A stretch of DNA of 25,472 nucleotides. It comes from Sedimentitalea sp042687825 (GTDB taxonomy: Bacteria; Pseudomonadota; Alphaproteobacteria; Rhodobacterales; Rhodobacteraceae). How positions within the stretch are numbered: position 1 is the first letter of the stretch; every line of letters starts with the position of its first letter. Of this stretch, positions 21,706-25,472 are shown piece after piece. The DNA lies in NCBI RefSeq assembly GCF_042687825.1, contig NZ_JBHUQE010000031.1, forward strand, positions 1-25,472. Direction: 5' to 3'. The position numbers and the translations under genes were made by a program. The notes beneath the pieces are model-generated. The model saw only the letters and a program-made list of their open reading frames with translations. It made no database searches and was not told the origin of the DNA.

Positions 21706-23334
21706 ATGAGCGATGTATCGATTTTCGAAGAAGGGCTGAGCCAAACACCGGCGAACTATGTTGCATTGTCGCCGCTCAGCTTCATCGAGCGCAGCGCGGC
21801 GATCTATCCGGACTATCCGGCAGTCGTCTATAACGACGTGCGCCGCGACTGGCAGGAGACCTATACGCGCTGCCGCCGGCTGGCCAGCGCGCTGCAGGCG
21901 CGCGGTGTCGGCAAGAACGACACGGTGTCGATCATTGCGGCCAACGTCCCCGAGATGTTCGAGGCGCATTTCGGCGTGCCGATGGCGGATGCGGTTTTGA
22001 ACACGATCAACACGCGGCTGGATGCCGAGGCCATCGCCTTTATCCTGAACCACGCGGAAACCAAGGTGCTGCTGGTCGATCCCGAGTTTGCCGAGGTCGT
22101 GGACCGCGCGGTCAAGATGTCGGGCCGCCAGGACATGCTGGTCGTCGATATCGAGGATGCCAGTTTCGAGGGCGGCAAGCGCATCGCCCAGATCACCTAT
22201 GAAGAACTGATTGCCACCGGCGATCCCGCCTTCGAATGGAAACTGCCGGACAGCGAATGGGACGCGATCAGCCTGAACTACACCTCGGGCACGACCGGCG
22301 ATCCCAAGGGCGTCGTCTATCACCATCGCGGCGCGATGCTGAACGCCACCTCGAACATCGTCACCTGGGGCATGGCACAGCATTCGCGCTATCTGTGGAC
22401 CCTGCCGATGTTCCATTGCAACGGCTGGTGCTTCCCCTGGACCATCGCCGCCAATGCCGGCGTCTGCATCTGTCTGCGCGCGGTGCGGGCCGAGCCGATC
22501 TATGAACTGCTGCGCGACGAAAAGGTCACGCATTTCTGCGGCGCGCCGATCGTGTTGAACATGCTGGCCAACGCGCCTGACGAACTCAAGGATTTCTCGC
22601 ACCAGGTCAAGGTGATGACCGCCGGTGCCTCACCGCCCGCCGCAGTCATCGAAAAGATGGAGGCGATGGGGATCGAGGTCACCCATGTCTATGGTCTGAC
22701 CGAAACCTATGGCCCCTCGGTGGTCTGCGCCTGGAAGGAAAAGTGGAACAGCAAGGACGGCGAGGCTATCGCCAAGCTCAAGTCCCGGCAGGGCGTGCGT
22801 AACCTGGCGCTGGAAGGGCTGATGGTCGCCGATCCCGAAACGCTGGAACCGGTGCCCCATGACGGCCAGACGATGGGCGAGATTTTCATGCGCGGCAACA
22901 ACGTGATGCGCGGCTATCTCAAGAACTCGTCGGCTACCCGCAAGTCCTTTAAGGGCGGCTGGTTTGCCTCGGGCGATCTGGGCGTGATGCATCCGGACGG
23001 CTATGTCGAGCTCAAGGACCGCTCCAAGGACATCATCATCTCGGGTGGCGAGAATATCAGCTCGGTCGAGGTCGAGGACGTGCTCTACAAGCACCCCTCG
23101 GTGATGGAAGCCGCGGTTGTCGCCCGCCCGGACGAGAAATGGGGCGAAACGCCCTGCGCCTTTGTCGCGCTCAAGCCCAACGAAGACCTGGCCGCCGATG
23201 CCTTGATGGAATTCTGCCGCCAGAACATGGCCCGTTTCAAGGTGCCGAAAACCGTGGTCTTCGGCGATCTGCCGAAAACCTCGACAGGGAAAATCCAGAA
23301 ATTCCTGCTGCGCGACCGCGCCCGGGAGCTGTAA
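21706..23334 (+). CDS. AMP-forming acyl-CoA ligase, DmdB-like
   Basis: The 542-residue protein is an adenylate-forming CoA ligase. Motifs: SLNYTSGTTGDPKGVVYHH (P-loop, about 189-207), TAGASPPAAVIEKM, THVYGLTETYGP, GWFASGDLGVMHPDGY, KDIIISGGENISSVEVED and the C-terminal catalytic lysine in KTSTGKIQKF. It makes an acyl-CoA from a carboxylic acid, ATP and CoA. The overall sequence resembles the Roseobacter DmdB group, which activates 3-methylmercaptopropionate and also short- and medium-chain fatty acids; I cannot fix the substrate, so no symbol is given. The ATG has GGAGG ten bases upstream. Two GC-rich hairpins follow the stop. Confidence 0.9.
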   Translation: MSDVSIFEEGLSQTPANYVALSPLSFIERSAAIYPDYPAVVYNDVRRDWQETYTRCRRLASALQARGVGKNDTVSIIAANVPEMFEAHFGVPMADAVLNTINTRLDAEAIAFILNHAETKVLLVDPEFAEVVDRAVKMSGRQDMLVVDIEDASFEGGKRIAQITYEELIATGDPAFEWKLPDSEWDAISLNYTSGTTGDPKGVVYHHRGAMLNATSNIVTWGMAQHSRYLWTLPMFHCNGWCFPWTIAANAGVCICLRAVRAEPIYELLRDEKVTHFCGAPIVLNMLANAPDELKDFSHQVKVMTAGASPPAAVIEKMEAMGIEVTHVYGLTETYGPSVVCAWKEKWNSKDGEAIAKLKSRQGVRNLALEGLMVADPETLEPVPHDGQTMGEIFMRGNNVMRGYLKNSSATRKSFKGGWFASGDLGVMHPDGYVELKDRSKDIIISGGENISSVEVEDVLYKHPSVMEAAVVARPDEKWGETPCAFVALKPNEDLAADALMEFCRQNMARFKVPKTVVFGDLPKTSTGKIQKFLLRDRAREL

Positions 23335-23350
23335 CGCCACATACCGGCGG

Positions 23351-23433
23351 CGCGGGCTGACGGCCCGCGTCCAACCTGACCGTTCATCGGTTCGTGTTCT
23401 GCCCGCCCGGGCAGAGCACCCGCCCCCGGGCGG
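23351..23433 (+). terminator. Two GC-rich hairpins after the ligase gene
   Basis: CGCGGGC/GCCCGCG (23351-23369) and CCGCCCGGG/CCCGGGCGG (23403-23433) form two stable stems between the ligase and permease genes. Neither is followed by a T-run. They may reduce read-through or protect a processed mRNA end. Confidence 0.45.
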
Positions 23434-23464
23434 CCTGGTGAACCGCTAGCAAAGGAAGTCATCA

Positions 23465-24850
23465 ATGCAGATCTACAAGAGAGTCGAGGGCGAGGAACAG
23501 CCATATTGGCCGCTGGGCCCGTTCCACGTGCGCCTGCCCTTCGTGCACTATCGCTGGGAACTGGCGGAAAGCGTCCAGGCCCTGATCATGTTCGTCGTCG
23601 GCCTGGCGATGATCCCGCTGATGGAAAAATATCTCGGCATTCCCTACGAAGCCGCGCTGGCCTTTTGTTTTGTTGCCGGCATTCTTTATACCCTGCCCGC
23701 CCTGCTGGGCGTGCCGCTGGTGCCCGGGTGGATCACCCCCGCCATTCCTGTCGTGATCCTGTTTCTCAGCGGGTTCGAACCCGGTCCCGAAGCCATTCAG
23801 GCCATGTTCGCGCTGCAATTCGTGGTCTTTCTGGTGTTTCTCATTCTGGGTATCACGCGCCTGGGCTCGAAACTGGTCGACTGGATCCCCAACTCGCTGA
23901 AAAACGGCATCATCATCGGCGCCGGTTTTGCCGCACTGGCTGGCGAACTCAAGGAAGGCGGCCGGATCGACGGCACCCCGATCTCGCTGATCGCAGGCTC
24001 CGCGCTGGCCATCTATCTGATGTTCTCGGTCTCGTTCAAGGCCGCCTCGGAAAAGCACATCCTGGCCAAGAAAATTGCCGATTTCGGCATGGTTCCGGCG
24101 ATGGTCGGCGCCATGATCATCGGCTGGGTCGTGGGCGAGTACCCGATTCCCGACATCAAATGGGGCATCACCAACCCCGATTTCGACCTGATGTGGCAAT
24201 ATCTGCCCTTCACCGTCGGCTTTCCGTCCTGGGACGTGTTTCTGATCGCCCTGCCCACCGCGCTGATCGCCTATGTCATCGCCTTTGGCGACATCGTCGT
24301 CGGCTTTCTGCTGATCGACCGCGTCGACCACCTGCGCAAGGACGAAGCGATCAACGACGATGTCGACCGCATCCACCACGTCACCGCGCTGCGTAACGGC
24401 ATTCACGCGTTCTTTGCGCCCTGGCCGGGCCTGGCGGGTCCGCTCTGGACGGCCGCGCATGCCACCGTCGCCGAACGCTATGGCCGCGGCCCGCGGGCGA
24501 TGGACTCGATGTACAGCGGCGCCGGCACGTTCTGGCTGACCGGTCTGCTGGCCCTGTTCGTGCTGCCGCTGGTCACGCTGTTCCAGCCGGTGCTGCCGAT
24601 CGCGCTGTCGCTGACGCTGATCCTGACCGGCTATATCTGCATCATGGTCGGCATGGAGCAGCTGACGAACAACACCGAACGTGGTGTCGCCGCCGTGGTG
24701 GCCGTGGTTCTGGCCATGCCTGATCCCAAATCGACCGTCTATGCCGTGGTCGTCGGTCTGGTGCTGCACTTCCTGGTGGAACGCAGCAGCATCTTTGGCC
24801 GCAGCAAGGAAGACGCGGCAACGGCAACCTCGGAAACCCCTGCGGAGTAA
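23465..24850 (+). CDS. SLC23/NCS2-like membrane permease
   Basis: The 461-residue protein is hydrophobic with about 12-14 membrane segments, such as QALIMFVVGLAMIPLM, FVVFLVFLILGITRLG and VFLIALPTALIAYVIAFGD. It resembles the NCS2/SLC23 nucleobase-ascorbate transporter fold. The family's Gln-His pair in the first segment reads Q38-A39 here (ESVQALIMF), so a nucleobase substrate should not be assumed. The loop VDRIHHVTALRNGIHAFFAP and the segment ERYGRGPRAMDSMYSGAG are distinctive. AGGAAG is the ribosome-binding site. It is followed after seven bases by a secreted Cache protein, suggesting a transport unit with a dedicated periplasmic partner. Confidence 0.75.
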   Translation: MQIYKRVEGEEQPYWPLGPFHVRLPFVHYRWELAESVQALIMFVVGLAMIPLMEKYLGIPYEAALAFCFVAGILYTLPALLGVPLVPGWITPAIPVVILFLSGFEPGPEAIQAMFALQFVVFLVFLILGITRLGSKLVDWIPNSLKNGIIIGAGFAALAGELKEGGRIDGTPISLIAGSALAIYLMFSVSFKAASEKHILAKKIADFGMVPAMVGAMIIGWVVGEYPIPDIKWGITNPDFDLMWQYLPFTVGFPSWDVFLIALPTALIAYVIAFGDIVVGFLLIDRVDHLRKDEAINDDVDRIHHVTALRNGIHAFFAPWPGLAGPLWTAAHATVAERYGRGPRAMDSMYSGAGTFWLTGLLALFVLPLVTLFQPVLPIALSLTLILTGYICIMVGMEQLTNNTERGVAAVVAVVLAMPDPKSTVYAVVVGLVLHFLVERSSIFGRSKEDAATATSETPAE

Positions 24851-24857
24851 TAGCAAG

Positions 24858-25376
24858 ATGTCAAGAAAACTGACCCAAGCGATCCTGCCCGTCGCGGCCG
24901 CCCTGACCATCGGTATCGCACCGATGGCCCAGGCAGCGGGGGGCGCATCGCCCGAAGAGATCGTGCAAAAGGTCCGCGAAGCAGCAGAGATGCTGGCCCA
25001 GGACGGTGGCGCCGGACTGGACGGCCTGAACAACCGCGAGGGCGAATTTGTCTGGAAGGACACCTATGTCTTTGCCCTGAACTGCAGCGACAAGACGGTC
25101 GCGGCGCACCCGGTGCAACCGGAGCTGATCGGTCGCAGCCTGACCGAGATCAAGGACCGCAAGGGCAATGAATTCCTGGTCTACATGTGTCTGGCCAGCA
25201 AAGTTCCGGCCGGCGGTTGGGTGGAATACTGGTGGCCCATTCCCGGGATGGGCGCCGATCAGGCGGCCCGCAAGATCAGCTATATCCAGCAGGTCGAGGG
25301 AACCCCCTACCAGGTTGCCGCCGGTGTCTATGACGCCCGGGTCAGCCTGTGGGCCCTGAACGAAGCAACCGAATGA
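24858..25376 (+). CDS. Secreted stand-alone Cache-domain protein
   Basis: The 172-residue protein starts with a signal peptide (MSRKLTQAILPVAAALTIG, cleavage probably after MAQA, about residue 25). The mature part reads as a single Cache-type ligand-binding domain: EFVWKDTYVFALNCSDKTVA, AHPVQPELIGRSLTEIKDR, VEYWWPIPGMG. Cache domains usually sense small molecules at the front of chemoreceptors and kinases; here no transmembrane or output domain follows. It begins seven bases after the permease stop, so it is likely co-expressed and could bind the transported ligand. That partnership is inference. Confidence 0.8.
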   Translation: MSRKLTQAILPVAAALTIGIAPMAQAAGGASPEEIVQKVREAAEMLAQDGGAGLDGLNNREGEFVWKDTYVFALNCSDKTVAAHPVQPELIGRSLTEIKDRKGNEFLVYMCLASKVPAGGWVEYWWPIPGMGADQAARKISYIQQVEGTPYQVAAGVYDARVSLWALNEATE

Positions 25377-25396
25377 TCCCGGATCATTCCGGCGGC

Positions 25397-25422
25397 GGCG
25401 GCGGTGAACTGTCTCCGCCGCC
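25397..25422 (+). terminator. GC-rich hairpin before etfB
   Basis: GGCGGCGG (25397-25404) and CCGCCGCC (25415-25422) enclose a 10-base loop, about 20 bp after the Cache gene. No T-run follows, so it may only attenuate or separate messages. Confidence 0.4.
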
Positions 25423-25449
25423 AGCCGACGAACAAAGAGGTGACATGAA

Positions 25450-25472
25450 ATGAAGGTATTGGTGCCTGTCAA
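25450..25472 (+). CDS. etfB: Electron transfer flavoprotein beta subunit (partial)
   Basis: Only the first seven codons are inside the window: MKVLVPV, identical to the usual N-terminus of alphaproteobacterial EtfB. GAGG lies about ten bases upstream. EtfAB carries electrons from acyl-CoA and other dehydrogenases (including sarcosine and dimethylglycine types) to the ubiquinone pool. The call rests on a very short but characteristic sequence and on the neighbouring acyl-CoA ligase. Confidence 0.6.

Noticed and set aside
23462..25063. Minus-strand open frame opposite the permease and Cache genes
   Set aside because: Composition is D/Q/H/G-rich shadow text; the plus strand encodes membrane helices and a signal peptide.

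Overview
The window is GC-rich and reads as a Rhodobacterales (Roseobacter/Paracoccus-type) alphaproteobacterium. The evidence is a heterotetrameric sarcosine oxidase operon, the CcmI/RuvX/DUF1289 cluster, a Roseobacter-style acyl-CoA ligase of the DmdB type and an EtfB start of the form MKVLVPV. The taxon is inferred from gene content only; no 16S rRNA gene is present.

Left chromosomal part (1-10727): Fe/Mn superoxide dismutase (sodB, minus) with a clear terminator; an FkbM-family methyltransferase (plus); the sarcosine oxidase operon on the minus strand in the order soxB, a TfoX N-terminal-domain gene, soxD, soxA, soxG; then, divergent from soxB, three translationally coupled plus-strand genes (ccmI, ruvX, DUF1289). 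A decayed reading frame and dusA (minus) follow.

Accessory part (about 10730-18060): a broken tyrosine-recombinase gene lies beside the dusA 5' end. Its 5' part (10841-11322) and its 3' part (16616-17616) are separated by about 5.3 kb and share a ~210-bp direct repeat. Between them are an orphan ParA-type ATPase preceded by palindromes at 21-bp spacing, three gene fragments (unknown, ABC ATPase, DUF1007), and an apparently complete zinc-uptake locus: znuA divergent from zur-znuC-znuB, with two Zur-like boxes in the shared promoter. The 3' recombinase part contains an exact 186-bp duplication around a single N, best read as an unmerged assembly overlap. A probable DUF932 fragment then leads up to tRNA-Val.

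Right chromosomal part (18061-25472): tRNA-Val(CAC), an HU-family protein with an N-terminal tail, tRNA-Gly(TCC), a hybrid PAS histidine kinase with an OmpR-type response regulator (minus), and, divergent from them, an AMP-forming acyl-CoA ligase, a SLC23/NCS2-like permease, a secreted stand-alone Cache-domain protein and the first codons of etfB. The two-component pair plausibly controls the divergent uptake and activation genes, and a TACAATT direct repeat at 10-bp spacing lies between them.

The most unusual parts are the ParA gene with its phased palindromes, the recombinase mosaic around the zinc island, and the kinase/ligase/permease/Cache/Etf neighbourhood. No CRISPR array or complete insertion sequence was seen.
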